Assembly: GCA_947172415.1 (NCBI GenBank)
Contig: OX359191.1
Location: 6,758,001-6,822,000 of the forward strand
Length of the DNA stretch: 64,000 nt
Reading direction: 5' to 3'
Source: Chondrosia reniformis
Lineage: Eukaryota > Porifera > Demospongiae > Chondrillida > Chondrillidae
The notes beneath the pieces were generated by a model. That model was not told where the DNA came from and ran no database searches. It saw nothing but the letters and a program-made list of their open reading frames with translations. How positions within the stretch are numbered: position 1 is the stretch's first letter; each line of letters begins with the position of its first letter. Shown here piece by piece: positions 37,159-50,953 of this stretch. Position numbers and translations under genes: made by a program.

Positions 37159-40100
37159 ACATTAACTAGAGTTCTGTAACTCTAAAGATATGAAGTTGTG
37201 ACTCGGTGTCAGCATTCACAGACACATATAGAGCATGTCCAATAAGATTTTGAAATTTTGATGGAACTTAAAATTTGCCCTATTTCTCACCATACATTAA
37301 CTTTGTATACCAGAATTTAATGTACATTGAGGGTTGTATATAACTCTATCAAATGGAAAGATATGAAGCTGTAACTTTGTGTCAGCATTCACAGACATCT
37401 ATAGAGTATGTCTAATGAGTTTTTGAAATTTTGATTGAACTTAAAATTTGCCCTATCTCTCACCATACATTAACTTTGTATACCAGAATTTAAGGTACAT
37501 TGAGGGTTGTATATAACTCTATCAAATGGAAAGATATGAAGCTGTAACTTTGTGTCAGCATTCACAGACATCTATAGAGTATGTCTAATGAGTTTTTGAA
37601 ATTTTGATTGAACTTAAAATTTGCCCCATCTCTCACCATACATTAACTTTGTATACCAGAATTTAATGTACATTGAGGGTTGTATATAACTCTATCAAAT
37701 GGAAAGATATGAAGCTGTAACTTTGTGTCAGCATTCACAGACATCTATAGAGTATGTCTAATGAGTTTTTGAAATTTTGATTGAACTTAAAATTTGCCCC
37801 ATCTCTCACCATACATTAACTTTGTATACCAGAATTTAATGTACATTGAGGGTTGTATATAACTCTATCAAATGGAAAGATATGAAGCTGTAACTTTGTG
37901 TCAGCATTCACAGACATCTATAGAGTATGTCCAATGAGTTTTTGAAATTTTGATGGAACTTAAAATTTGCCCTATTTCTCACCATACATTAACTGTGTAC
38001 GTATACCAGAATTTAATGTACATTGAGGGTTGTAACTCAATCAAATGGAAAGATATGAAGCTGTAACTTTGTGTCAGCATTCACAGACATCTATAGAGCA
38101 TGTCCAATGAGTTTTTGAAATTTTGATGGAACTTAAAATTTGCCCTATTTCTCACCATACGTACATTAACTGTGTACGTATACCAGAATTTAATATACAT
38201 TGAGGGTTGTAACTCAATCAAATGGAAAGATATGAAGCTGTACCTTTGTGTCAGCATTCACAGACATCTATAGAGCATGTCAAATGAGTTTTTGAAATTT
38301 TGATGGAACTTAAAATTTGCCCTATTTCTCACCACACATTAACTGTGTACGTATACCAGAATTTAATGCCATTGAGGGTTGGATATAACTCTATCAAATA
38401 GAAAGATATGAAGCTGTAACATTGTGTTAGCATTTACAGACCCATATAAAGGAGTTTTTCAAATTTTGATGGAACTTAAAACTTGCCCTATTCTCACCAT
38501 ACATTAACTGTGTACGTATACCAGAATTTAATATACATTGAGGGTTGTAACTCTATCAAATGGAAAGATATGAAGTTGTACCTTTGTGTCAGGATTCACA
38601 GATACATATAGAGTATGTCCAATGAGTTTTTGAAATTTTGATGGAACTTAAAATTTGCCCTATTTCTCACCATACATTAACTGTGTACGTATACCAGAAT
38701 TTAATGCCATTGAGGGTTGGATATAACTCTATCAAATAGAAAGATATGAAGCTGTAACATTGTGTAAGCATTTACAGACCCATATAAAGGAGTTTTTCAA
38801 ATTTTGATGGAACTTAAAACTTGCCCTATTCTCACCATACATTAACTGTGTACGTATACCAGAATTTAATATATATTGAGGGTTGTAACTCTATCAAATG
38901 GAAAGATATGAAGTTGTACCTTTGTGTCAGGATTCACAGATACATATAGAGTATGTCCAATGAGTTTTTGAAATTTTGATTGAACTTAAAATTTACCCCA
39001 TCTCTCACCATACATTAACTTTGTATACCAGAATTTAATGTACATTGAGGGTTGTATATAACTCTATCAAATGGAAAGATATGAAGCTGTAACTTTGTGT
39101 CAGCATTCACAGACATCTATAGAGTATGTCCAATGAGTTTTTGAAATTTTGATGGAACTTAAAATTTGCCCTATTTCTCACCATACATTAACTGTGTACG
39201 TATACCAGAATTTAATGTACATTGAGGGTTGTAACTCAATCAAATGGAAAGATATGAAGTTGTACCTTTGTGTCAGCATTCACAGATACATATAGAGTAT
39301 GTCCAATGAGTTTTTGAAATTTTGATGGAACTTAAAATTTGCCCCATTTCTCACCATACATTAACTGTGTACGTATACCAGAATTTAATATACATTGAGG
39401 GTTGTATATAACTCTATCAATTGGAAAGATATGAAGCTGTAACTTTGTGTCAGCATTCACAGATACATATAGAGTATGTCCAATGAGTTTTTGAAATTTT
39501 GATGGAACTTAAAATTTGCCATATCTCTCACCATACATTAACTTTGTATACCAGAATTTAATGTTCATTGAGGGTTGTAACTCAATCAAATGGAAAGATA
39601 TGAAGCTGTAACTTTGTGTCAGCATTCACAGACATTTATAGAGTATGTCCAATGAGTTTTTGAAATTTTGATGGAACTTAAAATTTGCCCTATTTCTCAC
39701 CATACATTAACTGTGTACGTATACCAGAATTTAATATACATTGAGGGTTGTAACTCAATCAAATGGAAAGATATGAAGTTGTACCTTTGTGTCAGGATTA
39801 ACAGATACATATAGAGTATGTCCAATGAGTTTTTAAAATTTTGATGGAACTTAAAATTTGCCATATCTCTCACCATACATTACTTTTGTATACCAGAATT
39901 TAATGTTCATTGAGGATTGTAACTCAATCAAATGGAAAGATATGAAGCTGTAACTTTGTGTCAGCATTCACAGACATTTATAGAGTATGTCCAATGAGTT
40001 TTTGAAATTTTGATGGAACTTAAAATTTACCCTATTTCTCACCATACATTAACTGTGTACGTATACCAGAATTTAATATACATTGAGGGTTGTAACTCAA

Positions 40101-41424
40101 TCAAATGGAAAGATATGAAATTGTACCTTTGTGTCAGCATTCACAGATACATATAGAGTATGTCCAATGAGTTTTTGAAATTTTGATGGAACTTAAAATT
40201 TGCCTTATTTCTCACCATACATTAACTGTGTATATACGTATACCAGAATTTAATGTACATTGAGGGTTGTATATAACTCTATCAAATGGAAAGATATGAA
40301 GCTGTAACTTTGTGTCAGCATTCACAGACATCTATAGAGCATGTCCAATGAGTTTTTGAAATTTTGATGGAACTTAAAATTTGCCCTATTTCTCACCATA
40401 CATTAACTGTGTACGTATACCAGAATTTAATATACATTGAGGGTTGTAACTCAATCAAATGGAAAGATATGAAGTTGTACCTTTGTGTCAGGATTCACAG
40501 ATACATATAGAGTATGTCCAATGAGTTTTTGAAATTTTGATGGAACTTAAAATTTGCCATATCTCTCACCATACATTAATTTTGTATACCAGAATTTAAT
40601 GTTCATTGAGGATTGTAACTCAATCAAATGGAAAGATATGAAGCTGTAACTTTGTGTCAGCATTCACAGACATCTATAGAGCATGTCCAATGAGTTTTTG
40701 AAATTTTGATGGAACTTAAAATTTGCCCTATTTCTCACCATACATTAACTGTGTACGTATACCAGAATTTAATGTACATTGAGGGTTGTAACTCAATCAA
40801 ATGGAAAGATATGAAGTTGTACCTTTGTTTCAGCATTCACAGATACATATAGAGTATGTCCAATGAGTTTCTGAAATTTTGATGGAACTTAAAATTTGCC
40901 CTATTTCTCACCATACATTAACTGTGTACGTATACAAGAATTTAATATACATTGAGGGTTGTAACTCAATCAAATGGAAAGATATGAAGTTGTACCTTTG
41001 TGTCAGGATTCACAGATACATATAGAGTATGTCCAATGAGTTTTTGAAATTTTGATGGAACTTAAAATTTGCCATATCTCTCACCATACATTAATTTTGT
41101 ATACCAGAATTTAATGTTCATTGAGGATTGTAACTCAATCAAATGGAAAGATATGAAGCTGTAACTTTGTGTCAGCATTCGCAGACATCTATAGAGCATG
41201 TCCAATGAGTTTTTGAAATTTTGATGGAACTTAAAATTTGCCCTATTTCTCACCATACATTAACTGTGTACGTATACCAGAATTTAATGTACATTGAGGG
41301 TTGTAACTCAATCAAATGGAAATGAAGTTGTACCTTTGTTTCAGCATTCACAGATACATATAGAGTATGTCCAATGAGTTTCTGAAATTTTGATGGAACT
41401 TAAAATTTGCCCTATCTCTCACCA
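37159..41424. repeat. Satellite array, block B
   Basis: A higher-order copy of block A, about 350 bp (two monomers) shorter, with only scattered substitutions. It includes the marker monomers with ATGCCATTGAGGGTTGGATA and the truncated CAAATGGAAATGAAGTTG monomer at its right end. Confidence 0.95.
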
Positions 41425-42643
41425 TACGTATATATGTACGTCTATACAGAGAATATCCTACAATATAGAAAAATCCTTTTTGGAGCTACACTTACTTTAA
41501 AAACATTATTTAGCAAATTGTATCAATACATTATTCTCTCTAGATCTTGAGTTAGGAATTAGACTTATAGTACAGCCGGGCCTAGTTAAAATATCGATCA
41601 TATAGACATTAATATAGGCTATAGTACAGGCGATAAATATCGGACCGCGTACTATCTCTAGTTTTCTGTATCATGAAAAGTCGCTCTCCTCCCTCCACCA
41701 AGACACATAATGACTGTTATCCATTTGCCACAGTTTTGAGATGTATTGGAAATACTGCGTATGTGTGTAAAATTGCTTGGAACGATTCGCTGGTCTGGAA
41801 TTAGAGTGGAATAAATTGACGATTTCTTGAAAATAATTGGGATCAGAAAAGTCGTTCTCCTCGGCCCGTCAAGACACTTACAGGATTTTTGCGCTTTCCC
41901 CAGTTTTCAGATGATCCACAAATACTGCCTATGTCTTTAAATTTGCTTGGAACAATTCACTGATCTGGAAATAACGAGAAATGTATAAAAAAAGCCCCAA
42001 CCACAACCGTTTTCTTTGGACAAAACTTCATATAAATAGAAGCGAAAAACCTTATATAGTAGGCCTACCTGGACACATCTCTATGGTGGTTGCGGTTCCC
42101 ATAGAGGTTGGTAGCGCTTAGACTCTGAAGCTGTCTCCTAATCGGTTGGTGCCATAGAGACGTGCTCACCAATAATCCGGATTTCGGGGGGGTTCCACGT
42201 AATGTGGGATTGGCATCTGATATCTTAGGATTCATATGAGTCGGCCATATCGAGAAGAGCTGGTTCTTCTCACGCAAGTGACACCCAATGCTCAACTCGG
42301 CAGTAATTTGCTTCGGCAGATTCGATAAGTTGAACGTTACCAACGATCCCGGCCTATGAGCGTCGTGGATGGTAGCGTTCGGTATGGTCCAACTTTTTTT
42401 CTTTGGAGTTTCGTTGGCTGTCGATTGGCGAAATTTCACTTTAACGAGATCCATATTTTATATATGGATAGAAAGTGCTTCAATAACAATCAATTACTAC
42501 ACAGTGCATTTCCAGTGTATAATAAATTTTAGAAAGTATTCTAGATTTTCGGATATAGTATCGAATTTTGTCTTTATATACACTTTATACACCTTCTAAC
42601 GGTCAGCCATATATGGTATTACGCAATTTTCTAACAATACAGT
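41425..42643 (-). mobile_element. 1.2-kb ORF-bearing element, copy 3
   Basis: Same structure as copy 2 and almost identical to it. The left flanking monomer is also shared, which shows that copies 2 and 3 arose by block duplication and not by independent insertion. Confidence 0.7.
42065..42454 (-). CDS. 129-aa ORF of the satellite-embedded element, copy 3
   Basis: Identical protein to the other three copies; same context. Confidence 0.45.
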   Translation of the reverse strand: MDLVKVKFRQSTANETPKKKSWTIPNATIHDAHRPGSLVTFNLSNLPKQITAELSIGCHLREKNQLFSIWPTHMNPKISDANPTLRGTPPKSGLLVSTSLWHQPIRRQLQSLSATNLYGNRNHHRDVSR

Positions 42644-45600
42644 ACATTAACTAGAGTTCTGTAACTCTAAAGATATGAAGTTGTGACTCGGTGTCAGCAT
42701 TCACAGACACATATAGAGCATGTCCAATAAGATTTTGAAATTTTGATGGAACTTAAAATTTGCCCTATTTCTCACCATACATTAACTTTGTATACCAGAA
42801 TTTAATGTACATTGTGGAATGTAACTCTATCAAATGGAAAGATATGAAGCTGTGACTTTGTGTCAACATTCACAAATACATATAGAGCATTTCTAATGAG
42901 TTTTTGAAATTTTGATGGAAATTAAAATTTACCCTATCTTTCACCATACATTAACTTTGTATACCAGAATTTAATGTACATTGAGGGTTGTATATAACTC
43001 TATCAAATGGAAAGATATGAAGCTGTAACTTTGTGTCAGCATTCACAGACATCTATAGAGTATGTCTAATGAGTTTTTGAAATTTTGATTGAACTTAAAA
43101 TTTACCCTATCTTTCACCATACATTAACTTTGTATACCAGAATTTAATGTACATTGAGGGTTGTAACTCAATCAAATGGAAAGTTATGAAGCTGTAACTT
43201 TGTGTCAGCATTCACAGACATCTATAGAGCATGTCAAATGAGTTTTTGAAATTTTGATGGAACTTAAAATTTGCCCTATTTCTCACCATACATTAACTGT
43301 GTACGTATACCAGAATTTAATGTTCATTGAGGATTGTAACTCAATCAAATGGAAAGATATGAAGTTGTACCTTTGTGTCAGCATTCACAGACATCTATAG
43401 AGTATGTCCAACGAGTTTTTGAAATTTTGATGGAACTTAAAATTTGCCCTATTTCTCACCATACATTAACTTTGTATACCAGAATTTAATGTTCATTGAG
43501 GGTTGTATATAACTCTATCAAATGGAAAGATATGAAGCTGTAACTTTGTGTCAGCATTCACAGACATCTATAGAGTATGTCCAATGAGGTTTTGAAATTT
43601 TGATTGAACTTAAAATTTGCCCCATCTCTCACCATACATTAACTTTGTATACCAGAATTTAATGTACATTGAGGGTTGTATATAACTCTATCAAATGGAA
43701 AGATATGAAGCTGTAACTTTGTGTCAGCATTCACAGACATCTATAGAGTATGTCCAATGAGTTTTTGAAATTTTGATGGAACTTAAAATTTGCCCTATTT
43801 CTCACCATACATTAACTGTGTACGTATACCAGAATTTAATGTACATTGAGGGTTGTAACTCAATCAAATGGAAAGATATGAAGCTGTAACTTTGTGTCAG
43901 CATTCACAGACATCCATAGAGCATGTCCAATGAGTTTTTGAAATTTTGATGGAACTTAAAATTTGCCTTATTTCTCACCATACATTAACTGTGTACGTAT
44001 ACCAGAATTTAATGTACATTGAGGGTTGTATATAACTCTATCAAATGGAAAGATATGAAGTTGTACCTTTGTTTCAGCATTCACAGATACATATAGAGTA
44101 TGTCCAATGAGTTTTTGAAATTTTGATGGAACTTAAAATTTGCTATATCTCTCACCATACATTAACTTTGTATACCAGAATTTAATGTTCATTGAGGGTT
44201 GTAACTCAATCAAATGGAAAGATATGAAGCTGTAACTTTGTGTCAGCATTCACAGACATCTATAGAGTATGTCCAATGAGTTTTTGAAATTTTGATTGAA
44301 CTTAAAATTTCCCTATCTCTCACCATACATTAACTTTGCATATATATCAGAATTTATTATACATTGAGGGCTGTAACTCTATCAAACAGAACGATATGAA
44401 GATTACACTTTGTGTCAGCATTCACAGACACATATAGAGTATGTCCATTGAGTTTTTGAAATTTTGATTGAACTTAAAATTTGCCCCATCTCTCACCATA
44501 CATTAACTTTGTATACCAGAATTTAATGTACATTGATGGTTGTATATAACTCTATCAAATGGAAAGATATGAAGCTGTAACTTTGTGTCAGCATTCACAG
44601 ACATCTATAGAGTATGTCCAATGAGTTTTTGAAATTTTGATGGAACTTAAAATTTGCCCTATTTCTCACCATACATTAACTGTGTACGTATACCAGAATT
44701 TAATGTACATTGAGGGTTGTAACTCAATCAAATGGAAAGATATGAAGTTGTAACTTTGTGTCAGCATTCACAGATACATATAGAGTATGTCCAATGAGTT
44801 TTTGAAATTTTGATTGAACTTAAAATTTGCCATATCTCTCACCATACATTAACTTTGTATACCAGAATTTAATGTACATTGAGGGTTGTAACTCAATCAA
44901 ATGGAAAGATATGAAGTTGTACCTTTGTGTCAGCATTCACAGATACATATAGAGTATGTCCAATGAGTTTTTGAAATTTTGATGGAACTTAAAATTTGCC
45001 CTATTTCTCACCATACATTAACTTTGTATACCAGAATTTAATGTTCATTGAGGATTGTAACTCAATCAAATGGAAAGATATGAAGCTGTACCTTTGTGTC
45101 AGCATTCACAGACATCTATAGAGTATGTCCAATGAGTTTTTGAAATTTTGATGGAACTTAAAATTTGCCATATCTCTCACCATACATTAACTTTGTATAC
45201 CAGAATTTAATATACATTGAGGGTTGTAACTCAATCAAATGGAAAGATATGAAGTTGTACCTTTGTGTCAGCATTCACAGATACATATAGAGTATGTCCA
45301 ATGAGTTTTTGAAATTTTGATGGAACTTAAAATTTGCCCTATTTCTCACCATACATTAACTTTGTATACCAGAATTTAATGTTCATTGAGGATTGTAACT
45401 CAATCAAATGGAAAGATATGAAGCTGTACCTTTGTGTCAGCATTCACAGACATCTATAGAGTATGTCCAATGAGTTTTTGAAATTTTGATGGAACTTAAA
45501 ATTTGCCCTATTTCTCACCATACATTAACTGTGTACGTATACCAGAATTTAATGTACATTGAGGGTTGTATATAACTCTATCAAATGGAAAGCTATGAAG

Positions 45601-45700
45601 CTGTAACTTTGTGTCAGCGTTCACAGATACCTATAGAGTATGTCCAATGACTTCTTAAAAATTTTGATGGAACTTAAAAATTTGCCCTATCTCTCACCAT
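42644..45700. repeat. Satellite array, block C
   Basis: About 17-18 monomers. The opening differs from A and B after the first monomer (ACATTGTGGAATGTAACTC), but matches block D. The right end, with GACTTCTTAAAAATTTTGAT, matches the monomer before copy 1. Confidence 0.95.
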
Positions 45701-46916
45701 ACGTATATATGTACGTCTATACAGAGAATATCCTACAATATAGAAAAATCCTTTTTGGAGCTACACTTACTTTAAAAACATTATTTAGCAAATTGTATCA
45801 ATACATTATTCTCTCTAGATCTTGAGTTAGGAATTAGACTTATAGTACAGCCGGGCCTAGTTAAAATATCGATCATATAGACATTAATATAGACTATAGT
45901 ACAGGCGATAAATATCGGACCGCGTACTATCTCTAGTTTTCTGTATCATGAAAAGTCGCTCTCCTCCCTCCACCAAGACACATATTGACTGTTATCCATT
46001 TGCCACAGTTTTGAGATGTATTGGAAATACTGCGTATGTGTGTAAAATTGCTTGGAACGATTCGCTGGTCTGGAATTAGAGTGGAATAAATTGACGATTT
46101 CTTGAAAATAATTGGGATCAGAAAAGTCGTTCTCCTCGGCCCGTCAAGACACAGGATTTTTGCGCTTTCCCCAGTTTTCAGATGATCCACAAATACTGCC
46201 TATGTCTTTAAATTTGCTTGGAACAATTCACTGATCTGGAAATAACGAGAAATGTATAAAAAAAGCCCCAACCACAACCGTTTTCTTTGGACAAAACTTC
46301 ATATAAATAGAAGCGAAAAACCTTATATAGTAGGCCTACCTGGACACATCTCTATGGTGGTTGCGGTTCCCATAGAGGTTGGTAGCGCTTAGACTCTGAA
46401 GCTGTCTCCTAATCGGTTGGTGCCATAGAGACGTGCTCACCAATAATCCGGATTTCGGGGGGGTTCCACGTAATGTGGGATTGGCATCTGATATCTTAGG
46501 ATTCATATGAGTCGGCCATATCGAGAAGAGCTGGTTCTTCTCACGCAAGTGACACCCAATGCTCAACTCGGCAGTAATTTGCTTCGGCAGATTCGATAAG
46601 TTGAACGTTACCAACGATCCCGGCCTATGAGCGTCGTGGATGGTAGCGTTCGGTATGGTCCAACTTTTTTTCTTTGGAGTTTCGTTGGCTGTCGATTGGC
46701 GAAATTTCACTTTAACGAGATCCATATTTTATATATGGATAGAAAGTGCTTCAATAACAATCAATTACTACACAGTGCATTTCCAGTGTATAATAAATTT
46801 TAGAAAGTATTCTAGATTTTCGGATATAGTATCGAATTTTGTCTTTATATACACTTTATACACCTTCTAACGGTCAGCCATATATGGTATTACGCAATTT
46901 TCTAACAATACAGTAC
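45701..46916 (-). mobile_element. 1.2-kb ORF-bearing element, copy 4
   Basis: Same structure. It lacks CTTAC within TCAAGACACTTACAGG (46145 region), which opens a longer spurious - strand ORF there. It shares CACATATTGACTG with copy 1. Confidence 0.7.
46336..46725 (-). CDS. 129-aa ORF of the satellite-embedded element, copy 4
   Basis: Identical protein to the other three copies; same context. Confidence 0.45.
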   Translation of the reverse strand: MDLVKVKFRQSTANETPKKKSWTIPNATIHDAHRPGSLVTFNLSNLPKQITAELSIGCHLREKNQLFSIWPTHMNPKISDANPTLRGTPPKSGLLVSTSLWHQPIRRQLQSLSATNLYGNRNHHRDVSR

Positions 46917-49590
46917 ATTAACTAGAGTTCTGTAACTCTCAAGATATGAAGTTGTGACTCGGTGTCAGCATTCACAGACACATATAGAGCATGTCCAATA
47001 AGATTTTGAAATTTTGATGGAACTTAAAATTTGCCCTATTTCTCACCATACATTAACTTTGTATACCAGAATTTAATGTACATTGTGGATTGTAACTCTA
47101 TCAAATGGAAAGATATGAAGCTGTGACTTTGTGTCAACATTCACAAATACATATAGAGCATTTCTAATGAGTTATTGAAATTTTGATGGAACTTAAAATT
47201 TACCCTATCTTTCACCATACATTAACTTTGCATACCAGAATTTAATGTACATTGAGGGTTGTATATAACTCTATCAAATGGAAAGATATGAAGCTGTAAC
47301 TTTGTGTCAGCATTCACAGACATCTATAGAGTATGTCTAATGAGTTTTTGAAATTTTGATTGAACTTAAAATTTGCCCCATCTCTCACCATACATTAACT
47401 TTGTATACCAGAATTTAATGTACATTGAGGGTTGTAACTCAATCAAATGGAAAGTTATGAAGCTGTAACTTTGTGTCAGCATTCACAGACATCTATAGAG
47501 CATGTCAAATGAGTTTTTGAAATTTTGATGGAACTTAAAATTTGCCATATCTCTCACCATACATTAACTTTGTATACCAGAATTTAATGTACATTGAGGG
47601 TTGTAACTCAATCAAATGGAAAGATATGAAGTTGTACCTTTGTGTCAGCATTCACAGATACATATAGAGTATGTCCAATGAGTTTTTGAAATTTTGATTG
47701 AACTTAAAATTTGCCTTATTTCTCACCATACATTAACTGTGTATATACGTATACCAGAATTTAATGTACATTGAGGGTTGTATATAACTCTATCAAATGG
47801 AAAGATATGAAGCTGTAACTTTGTGTCAGCATTCACAGATGCATATAGAGTATGTCCAATGAGTTTTTGAAATTTTGATTGAACTTAAAATTTGCCATAT
47901 CTCTCACCATACATTAACTTTGTATACCAGAATTTAATGTTCATTGAAGATTGTAACTCAATCAAATGGAAAGATATGAAGCTGTAACTTTGTGTCAGCA
48001 TTCACAGACATCTATAGAGCATGTCCAATGAGTTTTTGAAATTTTGATGGAACTTAAAATTTGCCCTATTTCTCACCATACGTACATTAACTGTGTACGT
48101 ATACCAGAATTTAATATACATTGAGGGTTGTAACTCAATCAAATGGAAAGATATGAAGCTGTACCTTTGTGTCAGCATTCACAGACATCTATAGAGCATG
48201 TCAAATGAGTTTTTGAAATTTTGATGGAACTTAAAATTTGCCCTATTTCTCACCACACATTAACTGTGTACGTATACCAGAATTTAATGCCATTGAGGGT
48301 TGGATATAACTCTATCAAATAGAAAGATATGAAGCTGTAACATTGTGTTAGCATTTACAGACCCATATAAAGGAGTTTTTCAAATTTTGATGGAACTTAA
48401 AACTTGCCCTATTCTCACCATACATTAACTGTGTACGTATACCAGAATTTAATATACATTGAGGGTTGTAACTCTATCAAATGGAAAGATATGAAGTTGT
48501 ACCTTTGTGTCAGGATTCACAGATACATATAGAGTATGTCCAATGAGTTTTTGAAATTTTGATGGAACTTAAAATTTGCCCTATTTCTCACCATACATTA
48601 ACTGTGTACGTATACCAGAATTTAATGCCATTGAGGGTTGGATATAACTCTATCAAATAGAAAGATATGAAGCTGTAACATTGTGTAAGCATTTACAGAC
48701 CCATATAAAGGAGTTTTTCAAATTTTGATGGAACTTAAAACTTGCCCTATTCTCACCATACATTAACTGTGTACGTATACCAGAATTTAATATATATTGA
48801 GGGTTGTAACTCTATCAAATGGAAAGATATGAAGTTGTACCTTTGTGTCAGGATTCACAGATACATATAGAGTATGTCCAATGAGTTTTTGAAATTTTGA
48901 TGGAACTTAAAATTTGCCATATCTCTCACCATACATTAACTTTGTATACCAGAATTTAATGTTCATTGAGGATTGTAACTCAATCAAATGGAAAGATATG
49001 AAGCTGTACCTTTGTGTCAGCATTCACAGACATCTATAGAGTATGTCCAATGAGTTTTTGAAATTTTGATGGAACTTAAAATTTGCCCTATTTCTCACCA
49101 TACATTAACTGTGTACGTATACCAGAATTTAATGCCATTGAGGGTTGTATATAACTCTATCAAATAGAAAGATATGAAGCTGTAACATTGTGTCAGCATT
49201 TACAGACACATATAAAGGAGTTTTTCAAATTTTGATGGAACTTAAAACTTGCCCTATTCTCACCATACATTAACTTTGTATACCAGAATTTAATGTACAT
49301 TGAAGGCTATAACTCTATCAAATGGAAAGCTATGAAGCTGTAACCTTGTGTCAGCATTTACAGACACATATAGAGGATGTCCAATTAGATTTTGAAATTT
49401 TTATGTAACTTAAAATTTTCCCTATCTTTCACCATACATTAACTTTGCATACCGGAATTTAATGTACATTGAGGGCTGTAACTCTATCAAATGGAAAGAT
49501 ATGAAGCTGTGACTTTGTGTCAGCATTCACAGACACATATAGAGTATGTTTAAAAGGTTTTTGAAATTTTTATGGAACTTAAAATTTGCC
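46917..49590. repeat. Satellite array, block D (right edge)
   Basis: About 15 monomers. It opens like block C. The segment ~48080-48890 is almost identical to 32670-33480 (A) and 38155-38960 (B), so sub-blocks have been exchanged. Monomers become diverged towards 49590, where the array ends. Confidence 0.95.
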
Positions 49591-49624
49591 CTATGTTATA
49601 TATATACATATAGTGAAGCCATAT

Positions 49625-50205
49625 GCATAATGAAACATCTACAGGAGCTATATTCCATGAAGAAGGAATCAAGTAAAGAGGAGAGGATAATAGTTGACAC
49701 TTCAGCTATTATACGTATAGGCACAGATATGTATTCGTAAAATGTCATGCAATTAATGTACCAGACTGGAGTGGTTCATATTATACAATTGAAAATTTGC
49801 CAGGAATGGAATTCAAGCAGATTAAAATACATTACAGCTCACATAGCCTAGTACATGGAAAAACGAACTACAAAATCAGTCATGTATACTGTACATACTG
49901 TATGTATATGTACATGGTTTATGTTTATATTTAGTTGCACAAACGTTCGATCATTCAAATACTATGAAAATCTTTTGAAGGTCTGGGAAGAGGGCATTTC
50001 TCTCCTGCAGTGGAGCACCCAAAATGGCTGCCTTAGGAGAGGCATGTCTTTCCACTATACTCATCTTCAATGACTGCTCATCTATAGAGGACAAGTAACT
50101 AAATATTTCAGACATTGTTCTTCTTTCATGATGTTCCGGATTCCTATATATAGTAAATGTGAAAAATATTCTTCATCCAAAGCTCTATAGGTTTCCCTAA
50201 GTAGT
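49625..50205 (-). pseudogene. RTK 3'-end duplication with intact last exon (copy of 60670-61225)
   Basis: Closely matches the 3' end of the second RTK. 49951-50143 has the same length (193 bp), acceptor and frame as that gene's last exon (60989-61181). It encodes NPEHHERRTMSEIFSYLSSI onward, with the tail changed to IFIVFE before the stop. No kinase exons lie upstream; instead the 3' region of the other RTK type begins at 50278. It is therefore an orphan 3' piece with an open frame, unless used as an alternative last exon of the gene at 50954-58793. Confidence 0.7.
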
Positions 50206-50953
50206 AGTCTTAGTAAGACATCCCACAATAAACAGTAATTGTTATTTACTGTTTCTATGTAATATGTGTGTATGTAATGTCACGTGTACTGTAATTTAAT
50301 TAATTTTAGCTGCAGCTGGATAAGGTTATTCCATGAAATCACTAAACTTAACATAATTGCATGTAGTTGCAAGTAGATTTTATATAGAAAGAAAGAAAGA
50401 AAGAAAGAGAGAGCCAAGTGGGTTAGAAGGGGAAGCTCCTTTATAATTATTAAAAATGGTTGCTCCTCAGTCACAAGGAAATGGCCTCCCTTTTGTATGG
50501 CTTCAAAGTGAGCAAAATGGAATAATGAGCTTTAGGGCTAGATTGGAACAACAGGCCGGGAATACTTTCTCTTATCAATATAATATAGCATTACAAATCC
50601 CTCGTCTTATAATAAATCAATAATTAATTCCGGTCCATTTCTCATTTCTCATGATTTCCATTGTTAATTCATAGACATGTTTTCAAGACACAGTACAATC
50701 TTCATATATTTATATATCCTGTAGTTATGCACCCCCTATATGCCGATGAATTAAGGTCCATGAGACTGTAATAATTATTTGAAGAATTGATAAAGCTCAA
50801 GAGCTTTGATACTATATATATTACAGACTTAGCAATGAATCTCAACGATAATGAATCAATAATGTATATGCATTCACAATAACATTTTTATATTCACACT
50901 TTATAAGTTTGCACACTGTAAGTAAGCCTATATACGTAGTTCTTCACTTTTTG
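50206..50953. other. 3' flank of the complete RTK gene
   Basis: AT-rich sequence. 50278-50635 is the source or copy of 26941-27290, and includes a GAAA microsatellite (50388-50410). No gene. Confidence 0.5.

Noticed and set aside
45933..46190. 85-aa - strand ORF in element copy 4
   Set aside because: It exists only because copy 4 lost CTTAC; the other copies have a broken frame.
49855..50073. 72-aa + strand ORF, with a copy at 60893-61111
   Set aside because: It is antisense to the RTK last exon, conserved only because the region is duplicated.
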